A stretch of 64,000 bases of DNA from Vitis vinifera. Its lineage: Eukaryota; Streptophyta; Magnoliopsida; Vitales; Vitaceae. The notes under the pieces are model-generated. The model was not told the DNA's origin and ran no database searches. It saw nothing but the letters and a program-made list of their open reading frames with translations. The DNA lies in the NCBI RefSeq assembly GCF_030704535.1, contig NC_081823.1, positions 2,822,501 to 2,886,500 of the forward strand, given 5' to 3'. The translations under genes and the position numbers were made by a program. Numbering within the stretch: the first letter of the stretch is position 1; each line of letters starts with the position of its first letter. This document shows, piece by piece, positions 11,345 through 22,021 of this stretch.

Positions 11345-12702
11345 AAAATGATTTAATCTATATATAGAAGAGTTAAATTTGTGAAAAAAGTTTGAAGTAA
11401 TACATAAAAATAATTTATTAATTTTAAATCTCTTTTTTTTCTTTCCTTTTACTTTTCCTTTCTATTTTCTTTCCCTCACATTTTCCTTCAAACTTTCTCA
11501 GAACCAAACATAGCCATTGTGATTCTAATTCTAACTGTCTTATAACCTAATTGGCTAATCCTAATTTGACTCCAAATACTAATCTTACTTTAATTCCAAC
11601 TAATGTTAATCCTATTTAAATTTTATTTGTCTTTCCTTTCCTTTCCTTTCCTTTCTTGAATACACTTTAAAAGGCTTTTCCCCCATCATGTAGTCATGCC
11701 TAAGCATAAAACCAAGTAGCTAAATAGAACAAAAAGGTGCCAGGATAGTGATTGTAATGTAGAATCTAGCAGTGCCAAGTGCCAACCTATTAGATTGCAA
11801 TAATGGAGTGGTTAATGAATCAAAAAGAAAAAAGATTCAGGAAAAAAAAAATGATAGAAAGAAAGGCATACCTGTTCATCTTTAGTCCCTTTTTTCACAA
11901 ACTCCAACTCCAGAGTGAGCAATGCTAGGTTGAAGTCATCAGGTGGGATAAATCTAAGAACAATGCCACCATAAAATAATTAGAAAACTGGAGAACATGC
12001 ACTAACAACTATCTAAAACAGTCGAGGTATGAAAACCAAACCTGCTCACAGATACTGAGTCCCCCGTAGAAACTCTCGCATGGCGACGTTGGATAGCATT
12101 AAGAGCAATATGACCATTAGGAATGCTCTCATGGGCAGTATCTTTTGGTTAAGAAAATAAGAAAGTAATTCTTCTCGATAAAGAAAAATGATAATCATAC
12201 CATTTGAAGTGGTTAAACATATAAACATCTTTGGAACATGGAAAGGATAACTACTTAGATCTCCTGTGTTTTGATATTATGCCAGACTTTCCTCAATCAC
12301 CCAATAACATGTTAGAATTCAAACCAGTAACGATGAATTTTCCGATTTTGAGGGCATCCCCCGAATTCTTTCACAAGCTTCTAACCTATGTCAACATTTG
12401 ATTCCACATTTCCACTCGGAACAACGAGAAACCAACCAAAAACAACAAGCATACATACAACATTCAAACAGATCAAGCACTCCACAAAAATCAATGCGAA
12501 AACATGCAACTATATATAGAAATGGATATGAAATAGAAAGAACGCATGAATCCCCAACCGATGCGAGAGCGAGATTGGATCCATGAACGGCGAACTTGCG
12601 GAGATCGGAGGGGGAGCAGTAGGCGAAATTGGTGTGGACGAGATCTCTAGCTGGGGTGTTGGTGACGATCATGGAGGAATCGTGGCCTGATCTCCCGGCC
12701 AT
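2109..12702 (-). CDS. NSF: Vesicle-fusing ATPase NSF, N-terminal half (partial)
   Basis: NSF is the hexameric AAA+ ATPase that, with alpha-SNAP, uses ATP to disassemble SNARE complexes after membrane fusion. Thirteen coding exons read on the minus strand: 12702-12530, 12137-12042, 11953-11872, 10758-10708, 9861-9691, 9400-9246, 4964-4856, 4317-4218, 4141-4086, 3978-3913, 3790-3708, 2826-2693, 2319-2109. All phases agree, giving 495 codons plus two bases. Residues 1 to about 240 are the SNARE/SNAP-binding N domain. The D1 ATPase follows, with Walker A GPPGTGKT at 256-263 and Walker B IIFDEID at 321-327 (catalytic Glu325). The conserved [15 protein letters not shown] stretch spans exons 11-12. 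The protein breaks off at DDLERC just after D1, so D2 lies beyond the window. Start: ATG at 12702, opening MAGRSG as in plant NSFs. Intron 1 is AT-AC; all others are GT-AG. Intron 6 (4.3 kb) and intron 12 carry retroposons. Confidence 0.95.
2961..3658 (+). mobile_element. 5'-truncated LINE in NSF intron 12, with TSD
   Basis: The insert is bounded by an exact 18-base direct repeat, attgaaatgattttatgt, at 2943-2960 and 3659-3676. It ends in a poly(A) run at about 3647-3658, which is how LINEs insert. The plus strand near 3025-3200 encodes a cysteine/histidine knuckle (CILCKGN, then HLFLHC), typical of the zinc-binding reverse-transcriptase region (zf-RVT) at the end of plant LINE ORF2. It is read antisense to NSF. 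The insert ends about 50 bases from the exon 11 splice donor at 3707. Confidence 0.85.
5098..6277 (-). mobile_element. 5'-truncated LINE in NSF intron 6 (minus), with TSD
   Basis: A minus-strand LINE 3' end: the T run just after 5094 is the poly(A) tail, and an 11-base direct repeat tccttgaatat flanks it at 5087-5097 and 6278-6288. Minus-strand reading near 5762-6097 gives the end of LINE ORF2: [15 protein letters not shown], then [16 protein letters not shown]. The same segment, about equally decayed, occurs in opposite orientation at 6690-6800. Stop codons and truncation make it non-functional. Confidence 0.82.
6390..7516 (+). mobile_element. LINE 3' fragment (plus) beside a second LINE tail
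   Basis: Plus-strand frame 6658-7044 encodes the late ORF2 region [15 protein letters not shown], then the zinc knuckle region ([14 protein letters not shown], then [10 protein letters not shown]). After a 3' untranslated part it ends in a poly(A) run at 7506-7516. The first about 200 bases (6390-6600) look instead like the 3' tail of a related LINE on the minus strand, so the stretch is composite. Boundaries are approximate and no target-site duplication was found. Confidence 0.7.
7517..8323. other. NSF intron 6 interior; nothing recognised
   Basis: Intronic DNA between two LINE insertions. Open frames are short and not recognisable, no splice-consistent exon of NSF fits here, and no RNA gene or element boundary is visible. 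Confidence 0.5.
8338..8975 (-). mobile_element. Internally deleted LINE-derived element with TSD (minus)
   Basis: A 14-base direct repeat ccaccatcctaatg at 8324-8337 and 8976-8989 brackets the insert. On the minus strand it carries broken coding sequence (8909-8646; [10 protein letters not shown], then [13 protein letters not shown]) followed directly by a LINE-like 3' tail. The coding part matches the one at 620-1052. As in that copy, the reverse transcriptase region is absent, so this is a short non-autonomous derivative that was still mobilised. Confidence 0.72.
11186..11512. mobile_element. MITE with GTTTGGTTCC-type inverted ends, copy A
   Basis: The left end (GGCTACGTTTGGTTCC) and right end (GAACCAAACATAGCC) are inverted. 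The inside is AT-rich, with a (TA)n run near 11309-11340, a CTTTCC-rich right arm and no coding capacity. Close relatives lie at 43258-43587 and, degraded, at 19915-20183. It sits in NSF intron 3. Ends of this type suggest a Tourist/PIF-Harbinger MITE, but I could not confirm the 3-base target duplication. Confidence 0.65.
11631..11655. repeat. (CTTTC)n microsatellite
   Basis: Five consecutive CTTTC units in NSF intron 3, just outside MITE copy A. Confidence 0.9.
12138..12529 (-). other. U12-type (AT-AC) intron 1 of NSF
   Basis: Exon 1 cannot be joined to exon 2 in frame with GT-AG ends. On the minus strand the intron starts ATATCCATTT (from 12529), one base off the minor-spliceosome donor ATATCCTTT. 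It ends with AC at 12139-12138. TTTTCTTAAC at 12157-12148 closely matches the U12 branch site TTCCTTAAC, and its branch adenosine lies about 11-12 bases from the end, as U12 introns require. Splicing there gives [14 protein letters not shown], the expected NSF protein, with phases matching downstream. Confidence 0.88.
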
Positions 12703-13060
12703 TGCGTGGGATCGAAAGAGTGTGTTAGGGTTTTGGAGATGGAGAAAATGGCGTATGCTTTGCTGCTAAGGAATTGAAACAACGGAGCAGATGGGTTTTG
12801 GTTCAAAGCCAGTTGAACACGGAGAGAAGAGGGATGGGGACAAACGTACGAATTGAAAGCAAAGGGCCTGTTTGTGGAGTTTTGGGTCAAAATGACCCAT
12901 TTTTGAAAAAAATTGTAACATCTAATCTTTTTTAAACTTATGTTCAAATTGGCCTCTTTAATAGGTGCTATGTCATTAAAAAATATTTTTTTTCGTCATT
13001 ATAGTGAAAGCCGCAGTTGGCAAACGCGATTTCATTTTTGTACTAAAGCGGCAGTTGACA
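12703..13060. promoter_or_regulatory. Upstream region of NSF (no defined promoter motif)
   Basis: The 5' leader and promoter of NSF must lie here, reading to the left. I see no convincing TATA box at a suitable distance, which fits a housekeeping gene. Beyond about 12,950 the sequence turns AT-rich and repetitive, so the NSF promoter is probably short. Confidence 0.35.
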
Positions 13061-13084
13061 AACGCGGCTTCATTTTATTATATG

Positions 13085-13616
13085 AATGAAATTTAAAAAT
13101 ATACTTAAATAATAAATTATTTATATTTAAATTTAAAATTCTAGTATTACTTCAACAAACATAAATTGATAAATAGAAGATATTATAAATGAATATTTTA
13201 TTTATTAATAAATTAATAATCTTAAAATAATAAACTTATATAACATATAAATAATATATAAAATTGTATAATTTATTAATTTAAGATATTTAATTTGTTA
13301 ATTTTTAAAATATTAATTTATTTGTATTATGATAAATTTATCTTTTATCGAAATAACAGTATAGCAGTTGATAACTCGGATTTCAATTATAATATTTTTT
13401 TTTTACTTTCAAATTTATATTGAAATTTGAAAAATATACTTAAATAATAAATTATTTATATTTAAACTTAAAAATCTAATATTACTTCAACAAATATAAA
13501 TTAATAAATAGAAGATATTATAAATGAACGTTTTATTTATTAATAAATTAATAATCTTAAAATAATAAATCAAATATTCATTTAAACTTAAGAATCTAGT
13601 ATTACTTCAACGTCAA
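13085..13616. repeat. Duplicated about 150-bp AT-rich repeat
   Basis: Bases about 13085-13231 and 13422-13568 are near-identical direct copies. Both contain TATACTTAAATAATAAATTA and later ATAGAAGATATTATAAATGAA. A third, partial copy lies at 13578-13613. Just before them, 13010-13070 holds two copies of a GC-richer motif around GCAGTTG(G/A)CAAACGCG. No coding potential. It may be part of a decayed transposon; the family is unknown to me. Confidence 0.75.
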
Positions 13617-13744
13617 TTTATGGCAATGTCATTTTTACGTGTGGTCTCAACCAGTAAGGATCCATATAAACCAATTATCCAACCATTCCCTCAACTTTCT
13701 GGTACTAGATTCTATCATAACCTATTTCCTCATCGACAACAAAT

Positions 13745-13912
13745 ATGTATGAGGAAATATCAAAGCTTTCACTTCAGAGGGATCCTTCGAACGATACAGC
13801 TATGAAACAAAGGTTAAGTGACAATGTGGGCCAACTTATTGATCCGAACCATGTCTCGCTGTTGAAATCAGCTGTAGTCAGTGGCCAACCTCTAGGGCAA
13901 ACACTGCATGGT
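13745..13912 (+). pseudogene. LEUNIG-like co-repressor gene fragment
   Basis: A 56-codon open stretch reads [13 protein letters not shown], then AMKQRLSDNVGQLIDPNH, then SGQPLGQTLHG. This order matches the middle of plant LEUNIG (LUG), a Groucho/Tup1-type co-repressor: after the N-terminal LUFS region and before the WD40 repeats. Similarity stops at LHG, after which the frame runs on without family resemblance. No other LUG part (LUFS domain, WD repeats) is nearby, so this is an isolated fragment of about one exon, probably carried here by a transposon or left by rearrangement. I recognised it from memory of the family, not by a search. Confidence 0.65.
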
Positions 13913-13939
13913 GCACCTTATGCATGGCCACCTTTGGGC

Positions 13940-14790
13940 AACGTGTCACTCTTCCATTTATTCATCCTTAATTTTTAAAAATAATTTCCCAAACCCTAAT
14001 TTGCCAATAATTTTCCAAATTCTAGTTTTACAAATAATTTTAATTCTTCAAATTTTCATTCTTAGAATTTTTAGGTCCTAAAAGTCCTGTTTTTCAATAA
14101 AATTTGCTGTCATTTTATTCGGCAAGCAATTTTCACATTTTCTTTGATTTTTAAAATGTTTTAAAATAAGCACGAATAAATTTCATAATTTCAAATAATG
14201 GAATTCATGAAATTAATTTGTGTAAGAATAAATCGGGTTTTGGTGGGACCCACATATGTGATTTTCTCATTGATTGATTGATTGTCATGCTTGATTGATT
14301 TGTTTTGGGACACATGTGATTATTCTGTGTTCGTTCACTAACCTTTGTTTTCCATGAAGCATTTAGCTCATTACTCAGGTATACTCCTTGACTTTCTGGT
14401 TCATTCGATTATTTTTAGATTGATATTATTTTGGTATCCATGTTTGATCAATCAATTGACATACTTGCTTCATTTTATTTAGTAGAGACTTGTTTTAAGG
14501 GCTTAGAGGGGTGCTACGGTCTTTTCCGTACCTTCCCAATAAGTAACCTAACCACCGAGCCAAGATTTGGTTTTTTGTAGACCGATTTTTCCCAAATAAG
14601 AAGTCACACTTAGGGTTTTTTTTCTTATTTTGTTTTCCCTTTAAAAATAAAATAAAAATAAGTGGCGACTCCAAGTCATTTTCTTAAAAGATAAATCATT
14701 TTCAAATAAAAAGCGAGTTCACAATCGAGTGGAAGCACATGAGCAGAAATGCGGAGTCCACAAAATGGCAACTCCACTAGGGATCACTAT
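13940..14790 (+). mobile_element. Ty3/gypsy-type LTR, degraded
   Basis: The sequence has the look of a plant gypsy LTR. It has an A/T-rich 5' half, the phrase GTGGGACCCACATATGTG, then GAGGGGTGCTACGGTC, then GTGGCGACTCCAAGTC near the right end. ATGGCAACTCCACTAGGGAT follows it and may be the start of the internal region. Exact TG/CA ends and a target duplication could not be fixed. No matching second LTR was found in the window, and no gag or pol follows. The family call is from memory. Confidence 0.6.
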
Positions 14791-17700
14791 AGGGTCAAGC
14801 TTGAACATAAGTTGAGGCAAATGTGGTGTTTGATTGGTCGATCAGTGGGTGTCTACATTTCTTTGTGTTTTTGTTTATTTGACTATTTATCACACATTGA
14901 GAGCTCTTGATATCATTATCCTTGATGCATGTCTTATTATCATATTCGTTTGAGGCATTGACATGTTGATTATATTGATTGATCATTTCGACTATCCTCA
15001 CATATTGACTCTTCTTGCTGTATGACTACTCTGTACATTATTTTTGTTACGTATCTCGTTCATCTTGACATGGTTGATTCTCCTGGTTGTATATTATCAT
15101 GATTGTTATGGAGCATGCTATTCTTACCATATATTCATCTCGATTAGCTTGTGTGTAGATTTGGATGATATATACCTGTTTTACATGGTTGTATGGTGCA
15201 TGACTGCTCTTCTTCTGTGTGATTGCATGTTGCTTGTCTGCGTAGGTCACACATCTATCTTCTTACCTCAAACCCTCTGGTTTTGGTAATTTCCTTCATT
15301 TTGGTTCTTACTTTTGCAAATGTGAGGCCTTTTGTGTGTTTGTTGCTCTTATCGAGCTAGAGGTTAAGAGTAGGGTCTAGTGACGGGCTATATCTATGTT
15401 TGGGAGCATTTTGGAGGTGGTGGACACATTGATACTGATTGGAGTCCGACCTTTGAAGACCTGTATAGCCCAAAGCTAAATTTTAGGATATTTGTGTGGT
15501 CAATGTGTTTTCTTTTAGTTTCATAGGATTTTTGGATGCACCCACATCGTTCACTATGCACCTTAGATTACCACTGAGTGTTGAGAGTTGTGAGAGCTTT
15601 CACTATAGGAAACCCCTTGGGATGTCGAGGCAGTGCATGTGTGGAGGTGATGATCACCTTGTATGGAAGTGCACCGTTTCTTTGGAGGCGTGTAGAAGGT
15701 TGCATACCATCGGAGGGTACGATCACTTTTGCTAGGGATATTTTAAAGTCTACCCATTTCATTTTAGGGTCACCTTGACCTTGTAGGATGAGCTTAGATT
15801 CTTTTATTAGGATCCATTCCTCACACGTGGGTGCATCTGAGAGCTTTTAGGACTGCCTTAGTCACTACCTGGATCCAATGTTTTCTCTTTTGGTTTCCAG
15901 TTGAGAGTGCTCAAAGATCAATGCAAGTTTGAGTATCAGTTGGACCACCTTTTATCATGTAGTGTTGACTTCTTCTAGTCTTTCGTTGAGTCTAGCATAT
16001 TTTCTCCCTAGGGTTTTAGATAGTCTTCTTTTCTTGAGTTGACACTTTTTTTCGGTTTCTTGTCACTTTCTACTTGATGTTTTGGGATATGCTCATTGAT
16101 CATGCTCACCTTTTTACTTTTTTCACATGTCTTGGGCTTAATACTTCATTCTTTGGTCGATTTGCCTATTTCTATTTTCAACACGATATTTTCATTACAG
16201 AAAGGTGAAAGACATGTTTTCACATTCACATCATTTTTTAGAGACTCGCCTTTATCACCTTATCATTTTTCTTTATTGGGCTTGGGTTGAAAGTGAATCA
16301 GAGATATTTTTTTATAAATAGAGTATCGATCTCATGACAATGTTGTTGTTTTTTTACATCTCATTCATTTTATGGATTATTAATAAAGATTCTTTAGTCA
16401 CACTTGTAGCCTTCTCACAGTGGACACATTTATGACCTTAGAGTTTTTGTCATTTATCCAATTTTAGATTGCCACCACAGGACCATACATTGTGTGCTAT
16501 GATAGACTTTCGATATGAGACATCTTTCACTTACATCATGATCACTTAGGCCTGACCTATATGGAGGATATTGAGCCTATTGACCTAGGATCAAGAGATC
16601 GACCTAGAGAGTTTGAGATTGTGACTCATTTCACCTTCGGATAAGAGCAATACCATATCCATATCCATATCTATATCCATATTTTGACTTTGTAGACTTG
16701 ATGACCTACCCATTTTGAGCCTGACATGACACCACCCTTTGGTACCATTATATGACTTTATTACCTTTGTTCGTCTTAGCATACTACAGTGTCATTGCCT
16801 ATTCCTTCCATCATTTTCTTTGATGTGACTAGGTAGAGTCCAATATGGTTAAACCTAAGGTGAGTTTTGCATGACGATAAATGGATCATGATGAGAGAGT
16901 GGTTTAACTGCTTGATGATATTACTGAGGCAGAGGAGTTATCATGGAACATCCAGATCTGAGCCATTGCACATGACTTCAAAGAGTCGAGATGACTGAAG
17001 ATGGTGGTTTTATGAGACAATGGTGAGTGACTTATGATGATAGAGTGAGGTGATTGTTAGAGGGCTTTGATGATTATCACAAAGCATCCGGAGTAGGAGC
17101 TTTCACACTATTTCAGAGGAGTTGACATGTCTATGTTTGATAAATGCCAATTTTTAGTATTGACCATGTGAGATTTTGAGAGTACGATGTTCGAGGTAGT
17201 GGTTAAATGATGGGTGACCATCATTTCATGAGCCCATTTACCCTATTACCCTTACATATAGAGTTATATGTTGCTAGCCCATTGAGTCTCACACGAGTAC
17301 CATAGTCTTTTCTTTCATCACCTTATTTACTTATTACACCGGGTTGGAGACCCTATAATGCTTGCATTCTTTGATTAGATACATCGCGAGTTCTAGACCT
17401 GACACACATATTCAAGTCTTATCTCTCAATTTTCATTGTGATATTTTCTATTTTGACATCATTTCATCACTTTTTCCGGTATCACATATCACCATTTGTG
17501 ATATCCGTTCTCTATATTTTCTCTCATCATTGCTTACTAGACATTATCCTTGTTTCACCTTGAGTGGTGGCTTTTCACACGTCATTGCATGGAAAATTGT
17601 CACATTCTTTCCCCCCGTTCACCCCATGGGCAATGGTTCAGAGATCTCAGTTTGAGAGATTGTCTTGTTAGTGATAATTCATGTTACATTCGTATGTGGA

Positions 17701-18480
17701 AAGGGTTTGATCATTTGGGTATGTATTTTCATAGGAGGTCATTCATTATTGATCAGAGTATGCACGACTATATATATATCTAAGAGATAAAAGATAGCAC
17801 ATTTTTCATTGTATCATTCCCCATTAAGCACATGTATGGATGTGCTACTTTGCTTCATTGGGTTTATGTGTTAGAGAAAGTTCGTATGAGAGCTTATTTA
17901 TGACATTATATCTTAGTATATATTTTGGGTGAGAGTATGAGTCGCCCATTCAATTTTTGTGAGAGATGTGAGCGACCTTTCTTCAGGATTTCTAGATCCT
18001 TGCCCTATTCGTCATTACATCCATTTTTATGTGACTTATCTCCATGCTTTGATGCAAGTTGACCATCATTCACTTTCCTATCTTTTTGCTATCTTATATA
18101 TCTTTGTTTTATTACTCCATTTCGCTCTACCTCGTCTAATTTTTTTTTTCTTATCTTACTTGATGTTTGACTTAGGTTCAGCACCCACACTTTATTCTTG
18201 CTTAATCGATATGTTCATTCCTATATCATCACTTTTCTTGTGGGGATCCTTAGGTCTGCAACTCATGATGTTTTATATGCATTGCATCTTATGCATGAGG
18301 GTATGGGGATTATATCATTGGGATTCTTGAGTCTAGTTTCCTTTCATTTCTTTCACCTTAAGATCTTAGCTTACGTTATGTCCCATATCTTAAAACCACC
18401 TTGAGGCTATGACTTCACATTGTGCTTGACAGCTCACACATGGGCAATACTTGAGATTGGTTGGAGATTATTTCTTGGAG
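14791..18480. other. Non-coding tail of the LTR element; no gene
   Basis: About 3.7 kb rich in short CATT/TTCAT/GATTG-type words, without introns, RNA genes or recognisable protein domains. All open frames are short. It follows the LTR directly and is most simply the decayed leader or internal part of a large non-autonomous LTR element. That is inference; I recognise no gag, protease, RT or integrase motif in any frame. Confidence 0.45.
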
Positions 18481-18800
18481 CATAATAGATGAGGAGTTGA
18501 GATGATGGATTACACCGAGGCATAGCCAGTTATCTTATTCACTTGGGTTATGATGGATTAGGAGTTGTGGGATGACCCTACACTGGGGCATAACCATTTC
18601 AAAGAGCATTTTTATTAAAGATACAATCACTTTACTCGATATTCTGCATTAGGACACACTCCACTTATTGATGGTTGATTTTTGGGATGATGGTTTATTT
18701 TGAGACATGGTTATCTCAGAGATTGTGCATGGTAGACACAACCACTCCATATATATATATATATATTTGTGTGGAGCATGGTTGCTTCAGAGAATGTTTT
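18480..18800. repeat. Degenerate tandem repeat with GGCATAACCA-like core
   Basis: Four related segments follow each other: GAGGCATAGCCAGTTATCTT near 18516, GGGGCATAACCATTTCAAAG near 18580, GAGACATGGTTATCTCAGAG near 18701 and GAGCATGGTTGCTTCAGAG near 18776. Spacing is irregular, about 65-120 bases. An (AT)n run lies between the last two, around 18750-18766. No coding content. Confidence 0.55.
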
Positions 18801-18808
18801 GATTTTAA

Positions 18809-19893
18809 TATTTTTTTAAATATTTGGATTGAGATTTTCATATGGGAAAAGTGGTATTTGATTCACTAATATGAAAATATATGAAAAAAATAATGTCAAA
18901 AATTTTAAATTAGTATTATCTTCATCTATTTAAAAATAATTTGAAATATTTTTAACAAGTCATCAAATTATTCCAAAAAAATGTCATTTTACTTGTCATG
19001 TCATCTAAATCAATTGACAATTGGACTTCTTATGCAGATGTTTCCATTCGTTTTAAATATTTTATTATTATTATTATTATTTTATTTTTTTAGACTTTTT
19101 TTTCTCTAAAAACATTACAAAGTAAGAATTTGAAAAAAGAGAGAGTTTATTTTATATTAATAAGTTAAAAATAAATTCAAAATTTTGATAATAAACAAAC
19201 CAATAATAAATTTGTATTTATTATATAATATTAATAATTGTTTGATATAATAGAGATTAAAATTTATCGTAACAGTTTTCAAATATAAAATGTTTTACAT
19301 ATGGTTGTGCTATGATATATAGTATAAAAATAAATAAATAATTATTTTATATTAAATAAATTAATCATAATTAAAATTATTATATATTATTAAATTTATT
19401 ATTTAATAAACAATCTTATTACTTTTTGAATTGGTAATTATGATTAAATATGATTTGTTTGACAATATTTCATTTTAAAATTATAGGAAATACACAAAAA
19501 ATATTAATCTTATTTAAATATGATTTTTTTTGCACAATATTTTCTAAATTTTTAGGAAACTAAAATAAAAATCTTACAAAGTATTTGTTTCTAGAGAAAA
19601 AAAAACCCAAATAATAATAATAATAATAAAATGAAGGGAAATATCTCTATATATATATATATGGAGGAATCTAGTTCTCAATTAATTTAAATAACATGAT
19701 AAGTAAAAGGACATTGTTAGAAATAATTTGATGACTTATTAAAAAGTGTATGTATTTCAAATTATTTTAAAATAGATGAAAATAATATTAATTTAAAAAA
19801 TTTGAGTTCTCTTTTTCATAGTAGTGAATCAAATCTCACATTTTCCTCTTCATATTTAAATATTTGACATTGGTTAAAAAAAATATTATATAT
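18809..19893. repeat. 1.1-kb long inverted repeat (foldback element)
   Basis: The left arm (about 18809-19130) and right arm (about 19563-19893) are inverted copies over some 320 bases. GATTTGATTCACTA-type, TTTCATCTATTT-type and CAAGTCATCAAATTATT-type words recur in reverse complement on the other side. So does a (TTA)n/(TAA)n run next to a TTTTTTTCTCTA(A/G)AAAC word. The roughly 430-base centre is AT-rich with no coding capacity. Probably a foldback-type DNA transposon or a large MITE. Confidence 0.8.
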
Positions 19894-19914
19894 ATATATA
19901 TATATATACATTTT

Positions 19915-20183
19915 TTCTTTTATATTTGTTTTTATCAAGAAAAATACAAAAGAAAATAAATATAAAATAAAATCAAATATAACTAAAATTAGTTAGAAAT
20001 TTATATATTATAAAATTATTTAAAGTTTATTAAAAAAAAGGAAAAGTGAGTGAAATAGGTTTGAACTAACATATAAAATAATTTATTAATTTTAAAAATA
20101 ATTTTTATTTTCCTTTGTTTTTTATATTTTTATACTTTTCCTCTCTAATTTTCCTCAAAATTTTCACCAATCAAACATAACAT
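19915..20183. mobile_element. Degraded MITE, copy C of the 11186/43258 family
   Basis: The same internal order as the other two copies: an A-rich left arm, a TATATTATAAAATTATTTAA-like centre, GTTTGAACTAAC (for GTTTGAAGTAAC) and a TTTTCCT-rich right arm ending in CAATCAAACATA. The left terminal repeat is not clearly preserved. Confidence 0.5.
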
Positions 20184-21000
20184 TAAGGTTTAATTTTCAA
20201 TATATAATATTTTTAAACTCATTTTTTTTATCAAGCACTCAAATACAATAATATTTTGGTTACATAAATATTCCTATTTTTTTTCTTTTCTATTATATCC
20301 CATTCATTTTGTTTAAAATATAATTAAATAAAAATTTAAACTAAATTAGTCACAAAAATATACAATAATTCAAGCAAATATAAAAAAATAATATATATTA
20401 TCTATTTACGTAATAAGATAATATATTTGATATATCTATATATACGTATTATCTATTAAATGATATCATATTATCTATATTTATTTATTTTTAAATATTA
20501 AATTATCTAAGTTATCATGACAAATTTTGATTTAATGTAGTTATTAGAAAAAAAAAAAATTAAAGTGCCATGTGTCTCCTGCTACTAGTATTGATAATAA
20601 GGCTAAGACTTGCCAATGATGATTATTAGCGATCGCAAAGTTGAAAACATTTTAGAATATGTTTGATAGCGTTATTATTCAAAGTTTTTTTATTGAAAGT
20701 ATTTTTTCTAAAAGGTGTTTTTAAGAAAATTAGTTATCAAATATTTGTTTTAAAAATATTGTAAGTGATTTTTTAAAATTTTAAAAATGTTTTTAAAATT
20801 TGATCAAATATATGATTTTTCTTAGGCCCTTAAAAGCACTTAATCCATAAATCCAGAAAATTCTTTTTAATATTTGATTTTGCAAGTAAAATTTTATTTT
20901 TGAAAAGATGCCACGTAGGAAAATCATGGTGCTTAAAATAAATTTACCCATTTTATTTAAAAACTGAATTCACCTCCTTGCTCATTACGCCAATAGTTGG
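20184..21000. other. AT-rich intergenic DNA with a dispersed repeat
   Basis: No gene. The stretch 20655-20830 (TTTGATAGCG, then GAAAGTATTTTTTCTAAAAG, then AAGTGATTTTT) matches a repeat also seen at 45550-45725 and weakly at 54768-54860. It is probably a small non-autonomous transposon family. Confidence 0.5.
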
Positions 21001-21015
21001 TTTATCCGAATCTTC

Positions 21016-21033
21016 TTACGTCACGTGCATGCA
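21016..21033 (+). promoter_or_regulatory. Composite ACGT/G-box/RY motif upstream of the E2 gene
   Basis: TTACGTCACGTGCATGCA packs an ACGTCA element, a G-box CACGTG (21022-21027) and an RY element CATGCA (21027-21032) into 18 bases. These are known plant bZIP and B3 binding sites. It lies about 1 kb before the E2 start codon, in a locally GC-richer stretch (21000-21350), so its link to that gene is only inferred. Confidence 0.45.
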
Positions 21034-22021
21034 GATGTGGAGCCCACCACCAACGCTCTCATGTACATGTGTACAGATCAACGGCTGCGGTGAGCGAGTA
21101 TTAAAACTATTTCTTTCCCCAAACAGTGGGCTCCTGCTCTGTAGAGTCTGTACAAGGTCCGCCGCAGTTTATCAGTCCTAAGGCTGTAAAACGATCGAAC
21201 GGCTGAGAACGCGCTCGATCAGGATAAGAAACTAGTCGCGACCTATGGGAACCTGGGTTCTTCATGGCTTGGTGGTTAAGTTTAGGCTTTGATTTTCCTT
21301 TCGGTTTCTTGTACGTTGCCACGTCAGCGTGAGGGTTGGGATGCAGGGCAGAGTGGGTCCCATTTAACGAAACTATGTACTAAAATAATAGAATAATTAA
21401 TTTAAAAAAATTATTTTATTTATAGATTTATTGAAAATATTTTTAAATTCAAAATTGTTTTATTTAAAAGAAAGATAATTAATGAAACATTAACTATAAA
21501 CTAAATTTAACACATAATAAAAAAGGCAACCGGCAAAAGTGACGCTTAAAAAAAAATAAAAATAAAAAAGGAAAATTAGTAGACTTAAGTGGCAGGATGG
21601 TAATTCTGAGGCGAGATAGGGGCATTTACTTTACGACTTTAGTCATCGCAATCTATGGCGATTTCCTTCGCTAGGCGCGAACCTAAAAAGGGAAAAAATT
21701 CCTCTCTAAAGAGTTTTTTTTTTTTTTTTTTTGGCCTTCTGCAAACAACAGAATTCACGAAGCAGACGGCGCATAATAGCATATTCAAATCGAGCCGCTA
21801 ACAGGGCCGCGCCGGAGCCGCTTCCCGTAGTCGTCGTCGTCCCCTTCTTCTCCGTAACCATCGGCTCATGGAGTCGCCGCCGTTTGGCCGATACACGCCT
21901 AAATCGAAGTCTCTGTCTCTTTCAGTTTTCTATTTGTTACTGTTTCTCACAATCTATCACTCACTGTATCTGTGTCTTTCGCTCTAGAAAGCGAGTCTTC
22001 GTTGGTAGCAGTTCATCTGTA

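Noticed and set aside
12142-12529. GT-AG splicing of NSF intron 1 using AG at 12143-12142
   Set aside because: No GT donor near the end of exon 1 joins to it in the right frame with the NSF protein; the AT-AC pair does, and has a U12 branch site.
14795-18400. Several 60-120-codon frames in the LTR-associated region
   Set aside because: Composition is biased and repetitive, frames are on both strands, and no domain is recognisable.
21731-22021. E2 protein extended upstream to 21731
   Set aside because: It begins with TTG and has no in-frame ATG before 22022; this is the transcript leader.
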